Below, piece by piece: positions 37,296-46,665 of a stretch of 64,000 nucleotides of DNA. The position numbers were made by a program, and so were the translations under genes. Location of the stretch: the NCBI GenBank assembly GCA_963837025.1, contig CAWILT010000002.1, positions 62,001-126,000 of the forward strand, given 5' to 3'. Numbering within the stretch: position 1 is the stretch's first letter; each line of letters starts with the position of its first letter. Source of the DNA: JALZUV01 sp963837025. Its GTDB lineage: Bacteria; Pseudomonadota; Alphaproteobacteria; Rickettsiales; JALZUV01. Under the pieces are notes generated by a model, which made no database searches, had not been told where the DNA came from, and saw only the letters and a program-made list of their open reading frames with translations.

Positions 37296-37689
37296 TTTTT
37301 AAAATTTAAGTTATTAATTTAATAGAAGTTTCCCATACTGTTACACAGAATATTGAACAGGCGCGTAACTACTGATAATAATGTAATTTTACGAGCAAAA
37401 GTGACAGTCAAAAAAAAAATTCCTAAACGTGCGATAGCATATTTGATTAAGCTCGTGTGTATAAGCGAGGCGAAAAATTGGCTGTTTCGCTTGGAGGTTG
37501 CCTATAGAAAATAAGTAAGTACGTTAAAGGCTACGCACACATAGCGAAAGCACAGCAATATGGCGTGTATAGCTATTTACTTAGAGATTTACTGCAGATT
37601 ACAATACGGTAAGAGTTATTTTTTTGATTGCCACCAAAGAAGGTGTTGATAAGTACTTAAGGTTTACTAGCGTGAAGTTGAGCTTGGAC
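37296..37689. other. Non-coding segment between guaA and integrase relic
   Basis: No intact gene. Short open stretches in several frames (for example AKAQQYGVYSYLLRDLLQ) look like the decayed start of the integrase or another island gene, but I cannot assign them. Confidence 0.3.
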
Positions 37690-38280
37690 AAACTGTGAGC
37701 AGGCGCATAGCCGCAATCGCAAAACATCTACAGCACTTTCTTAGGTTCATTGGAAGCGATGCCGACCTTAAAGAACTAGAGCGCACTTATTGCGAAAACT
37801 AATTCTACCATCGATACAAAATCATCAACATCAAAGCTAAACGAGTCACCATACAAAACAAACTAAGTGCAATTAATGCATTGATGAAGTGGCTGAACAA
37901 TTACGGCGAGACACATTTCAGTTTTAATTTAAGAAATTGCCACGCTTAGACAAAGACCATGAAGCAATACGTTGAGCAACGCTGACTAACTATAAGCACG
38001 AAGCATTGTATTGTGCAATGAATGGCTAATGTGCCAAACACAACAAGTTAATTGATGCTAAGCTTAGAGTGCGAAAAATCATGCAGCGCTTTGTGTTAGT
38101 TGCAGCTAATAGTGGTTTATCCGTCCACAACCACCGCTATCAATTCAACATAGCTACAAAGACGGACGCTAAAACCAATCAACAGTGCAAATGCTTTTGT
38201 CTAATTACAAAATATAGCAATAGACTTAGAAAGAACTTACTTCCCAATTTTCCCAAAATCTATATGATGACATAGACACT
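37690..38280 (+). pseudogene. Decayed tyrosine recombinase (integrase) remnant
   Basis: Three frames with stops, but a coherent integrase-like protein can be pieced together. An N-terminal core-binding domain reads RRIAAIAKHLQHFLRFIGS, continuing DADLKELER, and then NKLSAINALMKWLNNYGE in the same frame after a stop. After a frameshift come FKKLPRLDKDHEAIR and ATLTNYKHEALY, then a frame with CAKHNKLIDAK and RKIMQRFVLVAANSGLS. In live integrases the last block continues to the catalytic Arg (GLR), and here Ser replaces it. The gene lies just downstream of guaA, an established island integration site. Identification is by motif resemblance only. Confidence 0.65.
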
Positions 38281-38299
38281 TATTTAAAGAATATGTATA

Positions 38300-38471
38300 A
38301 TGAAATTTTATGACGAAATAAAAGTTGAAATGGCAACTATCTAACAGCAGATAGCTTATACAATGAGAAACGAACGTGCCGATGCACTCAAAGAAATAAA
38401 GCGTCTTTGCTAAAAGTTTGAGTTTATAGCTGGGATGTTTAAAGACACAATAGCGTATGTACGGGGGAGAA
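38300..38471 (+). pseudogene. Decayed H-NS-like gene remnant
   Basis: From ATG at 38300 one frame runs through two TAA stops (38342 and 38411) into the formyltransferase start. The text between them is coherent: MKFYDEIKVEMATI, QQIAYTMRNERADALKEI, KRLC, KFEFIAGMFKDTIAYVRG. This pattern of a short helical N-terminus with a KEIKRL-type segment resembles H-NS-family nucleoid proteins carried by mobile elements. It is probably part of the island beside guaA. Family assignment moderate. Confidence 0.45.
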
Positions 38472-39197
38472 ATGAAGAGGATATTAGTTGTATCAGAAAA
38501 CGTTGATCTGTGCAGTTTTCTTGTGCAAATGCAGAAGGATTTAGATTTGAACTCTAAGTGTAATTTTGCTTTTCGATACAGCTCATATAATTATAATCCG
38601 CAATCAATGCAAGATTTTGGTGCCAAAGAAATTAATTTAAAAGATGAAAGCATTGTTGATTGGATAGTTAGCAACTATGACATAGTTTTTTCGTTGCATT
38701 GTAAACAGATTTTTCCAGCTTCACTCGTGTCTCGGATTTCATGCTTTAACTTTCATCCTGGGTATAATCCATACAACCGAGGTTGGTATCCTCAAGCATT
38801 TTCTTTAATCAATGGTCTACCGGTTGGTGCGACTGTCCATCTGATGGATGAACAAATAGATCATGGTGGAATAGTGGCACAGAAGAAGGTGAATGTGTTA
38901 CCAGAGGACACGTCATTAGACGTTTATAATAATATAATAAGGGCTGAAAAAGAGCTAATACGAGAGAATTTATCTAGCCTTATTGATGACACATACACTT
39001 TAAGTAGCCCAAGTAAAGAAGGTAACTACAATGGAATTAAAGACTACATGAAATTATGTCAGTTAAATCTTGATGAGGTTGGCAGCCTTGAAAGTCATCT
39101 CAACTTACTTAAAGCGTTGAGCCATGGCGAATTTAAAAATGCGTTTTTTGAAAAAGGAGGAAAAAAATACTTTGTGAAAATAATCATCAGTGAATAG
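38472..39197 (+). CDS. Sugar N-formyltransferase, VioF type
   Basis: 241 residues. The formyltransferase triad Asn93, His95 (FNFHPGYNPYNRGWYPQ) and Asp130 (DHGGI) fits an N10-formyl-THF-dependent enzyme. The motif HCKQIFPASLV, NGLPVGATVHLMDE and the C-terminal KALSHGEFKNAFF match VioF/FdtF proteins, which formylate the 4-amino group of dTDP-4-amino-4,6-dideoxyglucose used in O-antigens. A strong GGGGGAG ribosome-binding site precedes the ATG at 38472; the frame is open to 38457. No other nucleotide-sugar genes are nearby, so it looks like a surviving island cargo gene. Substrate is inferred. Confidence 0.85.
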   Translation: MKRILVVSENVDLCSFLVQMQKDLDLNSKCNFAFRYSSYNYNPQSMQDFGAKEINLKDESIVDWIVSNYDIVFSLHCKQIFPASLVSRISCFNFHPGYNPYNRGWYPQAFSLINGLPVGATVHLMDEQIDHGGIVAQKKVNVLPEDTSLDVYNNIIRAEKELIRENLSSLIDDTYTLSSPSKEGNYNGIKDYMKLCQLNLDEVGSLESHLNLLKALSHGEFKNAFFEKGGKKYFVKIIISE

Positions 39198-39561
39198 TTC
39201 GTTATTATTAATTTTCTATGAGCGAATGATAAGATAGCCCAAAGAAACCAAATAGCAACTTGCGCAAGTTGCTACAACAACGTTTAGATAATTAGATAAT
39301 GGATAATTAAATAAAGCAAACTCACGCTTAAATTGTCTGTTGAAGAAGAAAGAACATGTGTTGATTAAGCACGTTCTTCGCCGTACAATGTGTAGGTGTA
39401 GATTGCGTAAACTATTTAATTGCAAAAGGTACACGAGCTTAGAAAAGCGTGCACAGCGATTGATGGCTTACACATTTATTACTTGCATACTTATGAGGCG
39501 GATATAAATGATTGATGTTAAAGAAGAAAAAACAGTGTCACTACTGAGTAGGAAGTAATAC
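39198..39561. other. Gene-free segment at the island end
   Basis: 364 bases with no convincing gene. It contains a 22-bp perfect palindrome (39253-39274) and an open but stop-limited stretch at 39340-39490 that could be a transposase scrap. The promoter of the following gene (39562) presumably lies at its right end. Confidence 0.4.
39253..39274. repeat. 22-bp perfect palindrome
   Basis: The sequence TAGCAACTTGC is followed at once by its own inverse complement, with no loop. No T-run follows, so it is not an ordinary terminator. It stands 56 bp after the formyltransferase and may be a protein-binding site or the fused end of a mobile element. Confidence 0.6.
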
Positions 39562-40191
39562 ATGGCTAAAAAACGCACACCAGAAGATAAAGAGCGCCAA
39601 GCAGCGATTGCGGATGATTTGCTCATTCGCGAAGTGGATGAGGAAATGCGCGCACAGAAAATGCAAAACTGGTGGAATCGATTTGGCAACAGTGTCATTG
39701 CCGCTTGTGTTTTAGTGGTTTTGGCGACAATCGCTTATCAAGTGGTTACATCGTATCAACGCACCCGATCCGAAGAACGTACCGCAATCATTATTGATGC
39801 TCAAAATGCGGCTGAAAAAAGCCAACTAACCACCGCATTAAACAAACTTGAAGCATTAAAGGATGACGATAGCGCCGCAGGTCAATTTGCTGCTTTGCAA
39901 GGCGCATATATTCAGTACAAAGAATCGGGCAAGCGCGATGCTTTTCAAGCATTAGCCGACTCAGCCAATCGTGATGAGATTCAAGATGTAGCCAAACTTC
40001 AGGTTAATTCGCCTGATATGGCTAAAACAGCGTTGTTTTATCCATTACAAATGGAGCAAAATATTGTTTCGCTTATGACCGCGCAAAAAAATGATGAGGC
40101 GAAAGAACTTATTTTGGCTTTATTAGACAGAAAAGATATTACGCCAGAGCAAGAAAAGCGTTTGAGCGAATATTTACAAGGGCTTAACTAA
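39562..40191 (+). CDS. YfgM-like tetratricopeptide membrane protein
   Basis: 209 residues. A cytoplasmic N-terminal ~45 residues (acidic/basic, VDEEMRAQKMQNWWNRFGN) lead into one TM helix (~46-65) and a periplasmic TPR_21-like domain (SQLTTALNKLEAL.. AALQGAYIQYKESG..). YfgM homologues sit upstream of bamB and der in many proteobacteria, as here, and assist envelope protein trafficking near the Sec translocon. It ends 1 bp before bamB. Confidence 0.8.
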   Translation: MAKKRTPEDKERQAAIADDLLIREVDEEMRAQKMQNWWNRFGNSVIAACVLVVLATIAYQVVTSYQRTRSEERTAIIIDAQNAAEKSQLTTALNKLEALKDDDSAAGQFAALQGAYIQYKESGKRDAFQALADSANRDEIQDVAKLQVNSPDMAKTALFYPLQMEQNIVSLMTAQKNDEAKELILALLDRKDITPEQEKRLSEYLQGLN

Positions 40192-40192
40192 G

Positions 40193-41497
40193 ATGTGGCG
40201 TTCTCTTCTTGTTATTCTGAGCCTTTTAACCCTCCTTTCCAGCTGCAATTATTTACCTGATTGGTTAGGCAAAGATGAAGATGAGGTGATTTTGCCCGGT
40301 GAACGGGTAGCTTTAAAACGCAGTAGCGAACTGTTTAAAGCTGAGGCAACCAATGAAGATGCCGTTATTTTACTGCCTGATGAGCGTCGTAACATTGATT
40401 GGAAGCAATCATTAGGCAATGCTGCAGGCGTTTCGGATCATTTGCTGCTTGAGCAGCCCTTAAAACTCGAGCATTCTCAATCGCTCGGCGCCCCTTATAA
40501 TACATTACTTATTCCTTCACCTGTTATTGAGGGTGAGCGCATTTTTGCGCTGGATGGTGAAGGCCAAATTAATGCCCTCAATGCGCAAACGCTTGAACCG
40601 TTATGGACATCTGAAGCACTTGTTAAACAAGATGATGAGCACTTATTAGGCGGCGGTTTAGCCGTTTCAGGCAGTGTGTTATATGCTATAAATGATGAAG
40701 GCAAAGTGCTGGCACTATCCACCGAAGATGGAAAACTCTATTGGCAGCAAAGCCTAAAACTACCTATTCGAAGCGCGCCGCGTTTAGTGGGTAAAAACTT
40801 AGTCATTCTTACCGCCGATAACCAACTTATTTCATTAAATCGCCGTGATGGTGAACCGCGTTGGGTGCATCAGGGTCTTTCAGACCAAGCGAGTCAATTG
40901 CAATCGACTCTACCCGCTGCGGGCGGCGGCGTGATACTCGCTACCTACACATCCGGTGAAGTTACCGCGCTTACGGCTGAAGAAGGCACCGTTTTATGGA
41001 CGGATGTTCTGGCAGGATCTGCCCAAACCGCCCTGCAAGATGATCGTTTTGGTGCATTAAGCAGTATCATGACGCCACGTGTTTCATTCGCGGGTTCAGC
41101 TAAATCCTTTACGGCTTATTTAACGCAAAACGGGCGGCGGGTGTGGGAGCGTCGTTTACCGTTACTCGCCCAACCTTGGTTAACGGGCACGACTCTATTT
41201 GCTATTAACACCGATTATCAATTATTAGCCATTAATGGCAGCAATGGTAAAATTATATGGGTGCAGCCATTAGCGAAAAAAGATGATGATTCGACCATTA
41301 TTTGGCAACATCCTGTTGTGGCATCTGGCACCGTTTGGCTAGTTGGCAATCACGGAAAATTAGCGGCATTTGATGCTAAAACAGGGCAACCTGGCACCAG
41401 TATTGAAATTCCAGCAGGTGTTAGCGCCGCGCCTATCATCGTAGATGGCACACTCTATTTACTCGATAAATCCGCAACTCTTCACGCAGTAAGGTAA
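40193..41497 (+). CDS. bamB: Outer membrane protein assembly factor BamB
   Basis: 434 residues. Lipobox LLSSC with Cys18, then an eight-bladed PQQ-type beta propeller: repeats such as VIEGERIFALDGEGQINALNAQT, LYAINDEGKVLALSTEDGKLYW, LVILTADNQLISLNRRDGEPRW. BamB is a periplasmic lipoprotein of the BAM complex. It overlaps nothing but is 1 bp from the YfgM-like gene and 9 bp from der. Confidence 0.93.
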   Translation: MWRSLLVILSLLTLLSSCNYLPDWLGKDEDEVILPGERVALKRSSELFKAEATNEDAVILLPDERRNIDWKQSLGNAAGVSDHLLLEQPLKLEHSQSLGAPYNTLLIPSPVIEGERIFALDGEGQINALNAQTLEPLWTSEALVKQDDEHLLGGGLAVSGSVLYAINDEGKVLALSTEDGKLYWQQSLKLPIRSAPRLVGKNLVILTADNQLISLNRRDGEPRWVHQGLSDQASQLQSTLPAAGGGVILATYTSGEVTALTAEEGTVLWTDVLAGSAQTALQDDRFGALSSIMTPRVSFAGSAKSFTAYLTQNGRRVWERRLPLLAQPWLTGTTLFAINTDYQLLAINGSNGKIIWVQPLAKKDDDSTIIWQHPVVASGTVWLVGNHGKLAAFDAKTGQPGTSIEIPAGVSAAPIIVDGTLYLLDKSATLHAVR

Positions 41498-41506
41498 GTT
41501 TCAATT

Positions 41507-42871
41507 ATGGCGTTAACGCTAGCATTAGTGGGCCGCCCCAATGTCGGAAAATCCACCCTTTTCAATCGCTTAACGGGCACACGTCATGCAATTGTTGACG
41601 ATCAACCCGGTGTTACCCGCGATCGTCGCTATGGTGAAGGTAGTATTGGGCCAATGGAGTTTAAAGTCGTTGATACAGCAGGTATGGAGCAAGGCCGCGA
41701 TACGGGTGAAATGCAGGCGCAAATGCTTGATATGACGCGTGATGGCATTCAAGAAGCCGATATTGCGCTAATGATGATTGATGGATTAGCGGGCGTAACA
41801 CCCGATGATTCTTACTTCGCGCGTTGGCTGCGTAAAACCGGCAAGCCCGTCATTCTTGTGGTTAATAAAGCCGAAAGTAACCGCGCGCTCCCCTCTATGC
41901 AAGATGCTTGGGAATTAGGACTCGGTGAACCTGTAGGTATTTCAGCCGAACATGGCGAAGGGATGGCTGATTTATATGATGCGCTGGCTGCCTGTTGTGC
42001 CGAACACGGGATTGACCCTGAAGCTATAGCTGAAGAAGATGAAAACACGCCCCTGCAACTCGCTATAATTGGTCGTCCTAATGCGGGTAAATCAACTCTT
42101 TTAAATGCATTATTAGGCCAAGAACGTGTATTAGCTGGCCCACAAGCAGGCTTAACCCGCGATTCCATCGCAGTTGATTGGCAATGGCAAAATAAGCCGG
42201 TTAAATTAGTGGATACCGCAGGATTGCGCAAACAAGCAAATCGTAATGAAAAACTTGAGCGCCTGTCAGCCGTAGATAGCTTTCGCGCCATTCAATATGC
42301 GCATGTGTGCGTATTGTTATTGGATGCCGCCTGCCCGCTGGATAAACAAGATTTAAAACTAGCTGAACATATCATTGAAGAAGGCCGCGGCTTAGTGATT
42401 GCCGTTAATAAATGGGATGAAGTGGATCGCCCAGAAGCATGGATGAAAGCGCTTGAAAATATTGTAGATAAACGCCTACCTTTTGTGCGCGGCGTTTCAA
42501 TTATTCCCGTTTCTGCTAAAGCGAAAACGGGCTTTCAACCGCTAATGGAAGCGGTATTTAACGTATATGAATTGTGGAATCGCCGTGTGCCCACCGGCCA
42601 ATTAAACCGCTGGCTTGATGGAATGCTTATTGATCATCCACCGCCATTAACCAAGGCCAAGCGCCCGATTAAGCTAAAATACATAACACAAATTAAATCG
42701 CGACCACCTACTTTTGCATTATTCGCAACGCGCAAAGACAAATTGCCCGAAAGTTATCGCCGTTATTTGATTCACGGCATCCGCGCAGCATTCGATTTGC
42801 CGGCCACCCCTATTCGATTAGTATTGCGTGGTGGTGAAAATCCGTATGAATATAAGGCCAAAAAGCGCTAG
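41507..42871 (+). CDS. der: Ribosome-associated GTPase Der
   Basis: 454 residues, with two tandem G domains: GRPNVGKSTLFN (~8-19) and GRPNAGKSTLLN (~188-199). Both G3 DTAG motifs and NKxE/NKWD motifs are present, followed by a KH-like C-terminal domain. Der acts in assembly of the large ribosomal subunit. The bamB-der order is conserved in proteobacteria. Confidence 0.97.
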   Translation: MALTLALVGRPNVGKSTLFNRLTGTRHAIVDDQPGVTRDRRYGEGSIGPMEFKVVDTAGMEQGRDTGEMQAQMLDMTRDGIQEADIALMMIDGLAGVTPDDSYFARWLRKTGKPVILVVNKAESNRALPSMQDAWELGLGEPVGISAEHGEGMADLYDALAACCAEHGIDPEAIAEEDENTPLQLAIIGRPNAGKSTLLNALLGQERVLAGPQAGLTRDSIAVDWQWQNKPVKLVDTAGLRKQANRNEKLERLSAVDSFRAIQYAHVCVLLLDAACPLDKQDLKLAEHIIEEGRGLVIAVNKWDEVDRPEAWMKALENIVDKRLPFVRGVSIIPVSAKAKTGFQPLMEAVFNVYELWNRRVPTGQLNRWLDGMLIDHPPPLTKAKRPIKLKYITQIKSRPPTFALFATRKDKLPESYRRYLIHGIRAAFDLPATPIRLVLRGGENPYEYKAKKR

Positions 42872-42917
42872 CCACGTAGCGCTGGCTCAATGGCATAAAT
42901 GTTGCTACGATTAATCC

Positions 42918-43988
42918 ATGGCTGATGGTGGCAAAGACGATTCGGAAAAAACCGAAGAACCGACCCAGAAGCGCTTGGATGAAGCGCTTGAAAAAGGTCA
43001 GGTTTATCAATCCCGTGAGATTAACAGCTTATTTTTATTATTAGCTTTCACCCTACTTTTAGCATGGAGCGCGAATAGCATTTTCAGCAATGCTTCGCGC
43101 AATATGGCGCAATACATTCAACGACCTGAATCCATCCCTACCGATTATGGAGCATTGGGCGATGTGTTGCAGCAAACTACACTTGATGTCGCCCTAACGA
43201 TGCTTGTGCCCATGATGGCGTTTTTAACAGCGGCATTAGTGGCAGGCTTTGGCCAAAAACCTCTCACCATATCGGCCGATCCTATCAAGCCAAAATTAGA
43301 AAAAATCTCACTCAAAAAAGGTATTGGGCGTATGTTTAGCATGCGCTCCATTACCGAATTTTTAAAAGGTCTTTTTAAAATATCGGTAGTAGGGTTTGTC
43401 GCTTTTTTAGTTGTTTACCCGCGCCGTTCTGATTTGCAACGCTTGCCAAATACCGAGCTGGGCGGTTTATTATTTTTCCTTCAGGATACAGCCATATCCA
43501 TGCTGATTGGCATTTTAGTAGTGGTATTCTTTATCGCTCTACTCGATTATTTTTATCAGCGGTTTGAATATATGAAGAACCTGCGCATGTCGAAACAAGA
43601 TATTAAAGACGAATATAAAAATCAGGAGGGTGACCCGATGATTAAACAACGTCTTCGTCAGATTCGGATGGAGCGCGCGCAAAAACGTATGATGGCCAAT
43701 GTACCCGGTGCAGATGTGATTATTACCAACCCAACTCACTATGCAATTGCCCTCAAATATGATCAGGTGCGCATGGCAGCGCCGCAAGTGGTGGCTAAAG
43801 GAATGGATAAGGTCGCCTTCCGCATTCGCGAGATGGCCGAAAAGCATGATATTCCGATTGTCGAAAATAAACCGCTAGCCCGCGCGCTTTATACGGTAGA
43901 AGTTGAAGATGAAGTGCCGCTAGAACATTATAAAGCCGTGGCCGAAATTATCTCCTATGTTTATAAATTAAAGGGGCAAAAGCTGTAA
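42918..43988 (+). CDS. flhB: Flagellar export component FlhB
   Basis: 356 residues. N-terminal DSEKTEEPTQKRLDEALEKGQV, four TM helices and the C-terminal cytoplasmic domain with the autocleavage site NPTH (271-274). FlhB controls the switch in substrate specificity of the flagellar export apparatus. It is 46 bp after der. No other flagellar export genes flank it; rod genes lie at 7 kb and motAB at 51 kb. Confidence 0.96.
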   Translation: MADGGKDDSEKTEEPTQKRLDEALEKGQVYQSREINSLFLLLAFTLLLAWSANSIFSNASRNMAQYIQRPESIPTDYGALGDVLQQTTLDVALTMLVPMMAFLTAALVAGFGQKPLTISADPIKPKLEKISLKKGIGRMFSMRSITEFLKGLFKISVVGFVAFLVVYPRRSDLQRLPNTELGGLLFFLQDTAISMLIGILVVVFFIALLDYFYQRFEYMKNLRMSKQDIKDEYKNQEGDPMIKQRLRQIRMERAQKRMMANVPGADVIITNPTHYAIALKYDQVRMAAPQVVAKGMDKVAFRIREMAEKHDIPIVENKPLARALYTVEVEDEVPLEHYKAVAEIISYVYKLKGQKL

Positions 43989-44055
43989 AATCCAGTCATA
44001 GCTTGATAGATGGCAAATTGTCAGCCATGTTGCATGCGATATAAAGGAATTTTGC

Positions 44056-46233
44056 ATGACGAACGCGATTGAAAACCCCAAACCTACATTACTGAAATAT
44101 TCGACTTTATTTTTTTCGCTAGCGCTTTTAATTTTCGCTAGCTCTACCTTTTTTATCGAGTCCACCGATTATGGCATGTTCTTGGTGCTCCTTATTATTT
44201 TGCTGGGTGGACTTTATCTGTTCGCTTATCAAATGATGAAAAACCTTGCCTATCGCGCAGCTAACGAACACCGCATGGCGCGATTATTTTCTGCTGCTGC
44301 GCGTCATCAATCAGAATTTTATATGGTCGTGCGCGACGCGCAGCATATTGAGCATAGCGATGCGAAATTTGCTACCCTATTCCCCGCAGCAGCAGCCAAA
44401 ATAAGTGAAGGGTTACGCGCGGTGTTAGAATCACTTCAACTACCTACCGAAGCGCAGCGTACGCTATTTTATGCCATCGAAAATCATAAAAGTGGCTTTG
44501 TGAAAGAAACGCTCACCGGTGAAAGTAAAGGCAGTTACATCTTGTCATATGATGTATTAGATACCGAAGGCGATTATGGCGTATTGCGCGCTCGCCCCTT
44601 TATTGAGCGTGAATCGGGATTAACCCGTTCGGTTGCCGCGCCTACTGTTAAAGCTTCCGCTAAATCAAAGCCTATTTCGGTGAGTGCTTCGGACCTAGCG
44701 AATTTACCGCTTGAACCCTTTATTTCAAATTCACCTCTAGCCGCAGCCTGCCTTGATTCCGATGGCAAAATCATTAGCTCCAATATCTCTTTTCGTGAGT
44801 TAACGCAAACAACGAAGCGGCCATCAGGATGGCAATTTACTGAGGCTGTAAGTGAAGAACATCATGCGGAAATTATCCGCCGGCTTGACACGTTAAGCAC
44901 AAAACATACCGAGACCACCCCAATTGATGTAAATCTATCGACTGAAAAAGACCGTTCAGCATTGCTTTACTTTAGCCATTTTGAGCAAAAAGATGGCGCC
45001 CCCCAAATTTTGTTGCATCTTATTGATACAACGGATCAGAAAAATTTAGAGGTTAAATATGCCCACTCGCAAAAGATGCAGGCCGTTGGCCAGCTGGCGG
45101 GTGGCGTTGCCCATGACTTTAATAATTTGCTAACCGCCATGATTGGGTTTTGCGATTTGTTATTATTGCGCCACCCTGCGGGCGATCAATCCTTTGCTGA
45201 TATTATGCAAATTAAACAAAATGCCAACCGTGCGGCTAATTTAGTGCGCCAGTTGCTCGCCTTTTCGCGTCGCCAAACACTGCAACCCAAAATGCTAGAG
45301 TTGACCGATGTAGTGGCTGAACTTTCCAACCTTATCCGCCGTTTAATCGGCGAATCTATTGATTTAAAAATGGTGCATGGCCGTGATATTGGGCAGGTGA
45401 AAGCCGATCAAGGGCAGCTCGAACAGGTGTTTATTAATCTGGCCGTAAATGCACGCGATGCGATGGGCGATGGCGGTATGTTAACCGTAACCACAAGCAC
45501 GGTTGAAATTAAAAATAGCAGTAAAGATTTAGATCCCAAACTCATCGCTCCACCCGAAGAAGAACCCATTCAACCGGGTAGTTATGTTTTGGTTGAGTTT
45601 ACCGATACGGGTTGTGGTATTCCAGCAGATGGCATCCAAAAGATTTTTGAGCCGTTCTTTTCAACTAAAGAAGTAGGCGCTGGCACAGGCCTTGGACTGG
45701 CTACTGTTTATGGCATTGTAAAACAAACAGGCGGCTATGTTTATGTCGATAGCCAAGAAAATGTGGGTACGCGCTTTTGTTTGTATTTCCCACGCTATGA
45801 ATCAAAAACGGGTGAAGTAGCCGCAATCGCCCCCACCGAAATTGAAAAGCCAACCGATTTAACCGGCGACAGTACCATATTGCTAGTGGAAGATGAAGAG
45901 CCGGTGCGCAATTTTGCCGCCCGAGCTTTGCGCAATAAAGGCTATACCGTATTAGAAGCGGATTGTGGAGAAATGGCGCTTGAAGTGATTGCCGAACATG
46001 GCGATACGCTCGATGTTATTGTTTCTGACGTCATTATGCCCGGTATGAATGGCCCTGAGATGATTAAAAAAATTGTGCCGGACCATCCGAATGTGAAGAT
46101 TATTTTTATCTCGGGCTACGCTGAAGATGCATTTACCGATTCATTTGGCAGCGACTACGAATTTAACTTTCTACCCAAACCATTCACACTAAAACAGCTC
46201 GCCGCTAAAATTAAAGAAGTGGAAGGTAGTTAG
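44056..46233 (+). CDS. cckA: Hybrid histidine kinase of CckA type
   Basis: 725 residues. Two TM helices (~15-33 and ~40-60), PAS-like region(s) to ~330, a HisKA domain with AGGVAHDFNNLLTAMIGF (His353 phosphoacceptor), HATPase (VNARDAM, DTGCGIPADGIQKIFEPFFS, GTGLGLATVYGIVKQTGG) and a C-terminal receiver with VSDVIMPGMNG (Asp658). The order TM-PAS-HisKA-HATPase-REC and the HDFNN box are those of CckA, which passes phosphate to CtrA through ChpT. It starts 67 bp after flhB. Confidence 0.88.
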   Translation: MTNAIENPKPTLLKYSTLFFSLALLIFASSTFFIESTDYGMFLVLLIILLGGLYLFAYQMMKNLAYRAANEHRMARLFSAAARHQSEFYMVVRDAQHIEHSDAKFATLFPAAAAKISEGLRAVLESLQLPTEAQRTLFYAIENHKSGFVKETLTGESKGSYILSYDVLDTEGDYGVLRARPFIERESGLTRSVAAPTVKASAKSKPISVSASDLANLPLEPFISNSPLAAACLDSDGKIISSNISFRELTQTTKRPSGWQFTEAVSEEHHAEIIRRLDTLSTKHTETTPIDVNLSTEKDRSALLYFSHFEQKDGAPQILLHLIDTTDQKNLEVKYAHSQKMQAVGQLAGGVAHDFNNLLTAMIGFCDLLLLRHPAGDQSFADIMQIKQNANRAANLVRQLLAFSRRQTLQPKMLELTDVVAELSNLIRRLIGESIDLKMVHGRDIGQVKADQGQLEQVFINLAVNARDAMGDGGMLTVTTSTVEIKNSSKDLDPKLIAPPEEEPIQPGSYVLVEFTDTGCGIPADGIQKIFEPFFSTKEVGAGTGLGLATVYGIVKQTGGYVYVDSQENVGTRFCLYFPRYESKTGEVAAIAPTEIEKPTDLTGDSTILLVEDEEPVRNFAARALRNKGYTVLEADCGEMALEVIAEHGDTLDVIVSDVIMPGMNGPEMIKKIVPDHPNVKIIFISGYAEDAFTDSFGSDYEFNFLPKPFTLKQLAAKIKEVEGS

Positions 46234-46346
46234 CTTTCATTTATATAAATAATTTACTACTTAAAAGTGTATTTGCAGCATTGCCTAATGGAAAATTTAT
46301 GTGTTCAGAGGCTATGGTATGGATTCAACATATAAAGGAATGACAC

Positions 46347-46595
46347 ATGAATAAAATTACAACCGTTTCACTTGCCGCTTTAATGGCATTATCGCTAGCT
46401 GCTTGTGGCAGCAGCCAATCTGACCGTGCCATTTCAGGTGGTGCTATTGGTGCGGGTGCTGGTGCTGTAGGCTCAGCCGTATTTGGCGGATCTGCTCTTA
46501 CAGGTGCGGCAATTGGTGCCGGCGTTGGTGCAGCAACAGGTGCATTAACTGACGAAGATGATATCGACTTAGGCGAACCTGCTTGGAAGAGATAA
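46347..46595 (+). CDS. Glycine-zipper lipoprotein
   Basis: 82 residues. LAAC lipobox (Cys20), then a glycine-zipper region (GAIGAGAGAVGSAVFGG.. GAAIGAGVGAATGAL) and an acidic tail. Similar small lipoproteins with YMGG/Gly zipper segments are envelope proteins; function unclear. AAAGGA precedes the ATG. Ends in a strong terminator. Confidence 0.85.
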   Translation: MNKITTVSLAALMALSLAACGSSQSDRAISGGAIGAGAGAVGSAVFGGSALTGAAIGAGVGAATGALTDEDDIDLGEPAWKR

Positions 46596-46612
46596 GTTAT
46601 TTTAACATATTT

Positions 46613-46646
46613 AAAAAGCCAGTCCTTTAGGGGCTGGCTTTTTTTT
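46613..46646 (+). terminator. Rho-independent terminator after the lipoprotein gene
   Basis: AGCCAG (46617-46622) pairs with CTGGCT (46634-46639), with an inner CC/GG pair, and eight T follow from 46639. Confidence 0.85.
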
Positions 46647-46665
46647 AGTTCTACATTTTGTGGGA

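Noticed and set aside
37296..37330. Direct repeat of the guaA 3' end as attR
   Set aside because: I looked for a copy of the last ~25 bases of guaA up to 39.6 kb and could not find one by eye, so no attachment site is annotated.
38300..38471. Possible stop-codon readthrough or alternative genetic code (TAA as Gln)
   Set aside because: All intact genes in the window end at ordinary TAA, TAG or TGA codons, so decay explains the two stops better.
39340..39490. Open stretch with basic residues that vaguely recalls a transposase C-terminus
   Set aside because: Too short and no motif I can name with confidence; recorded only as part of a gene-free segment.
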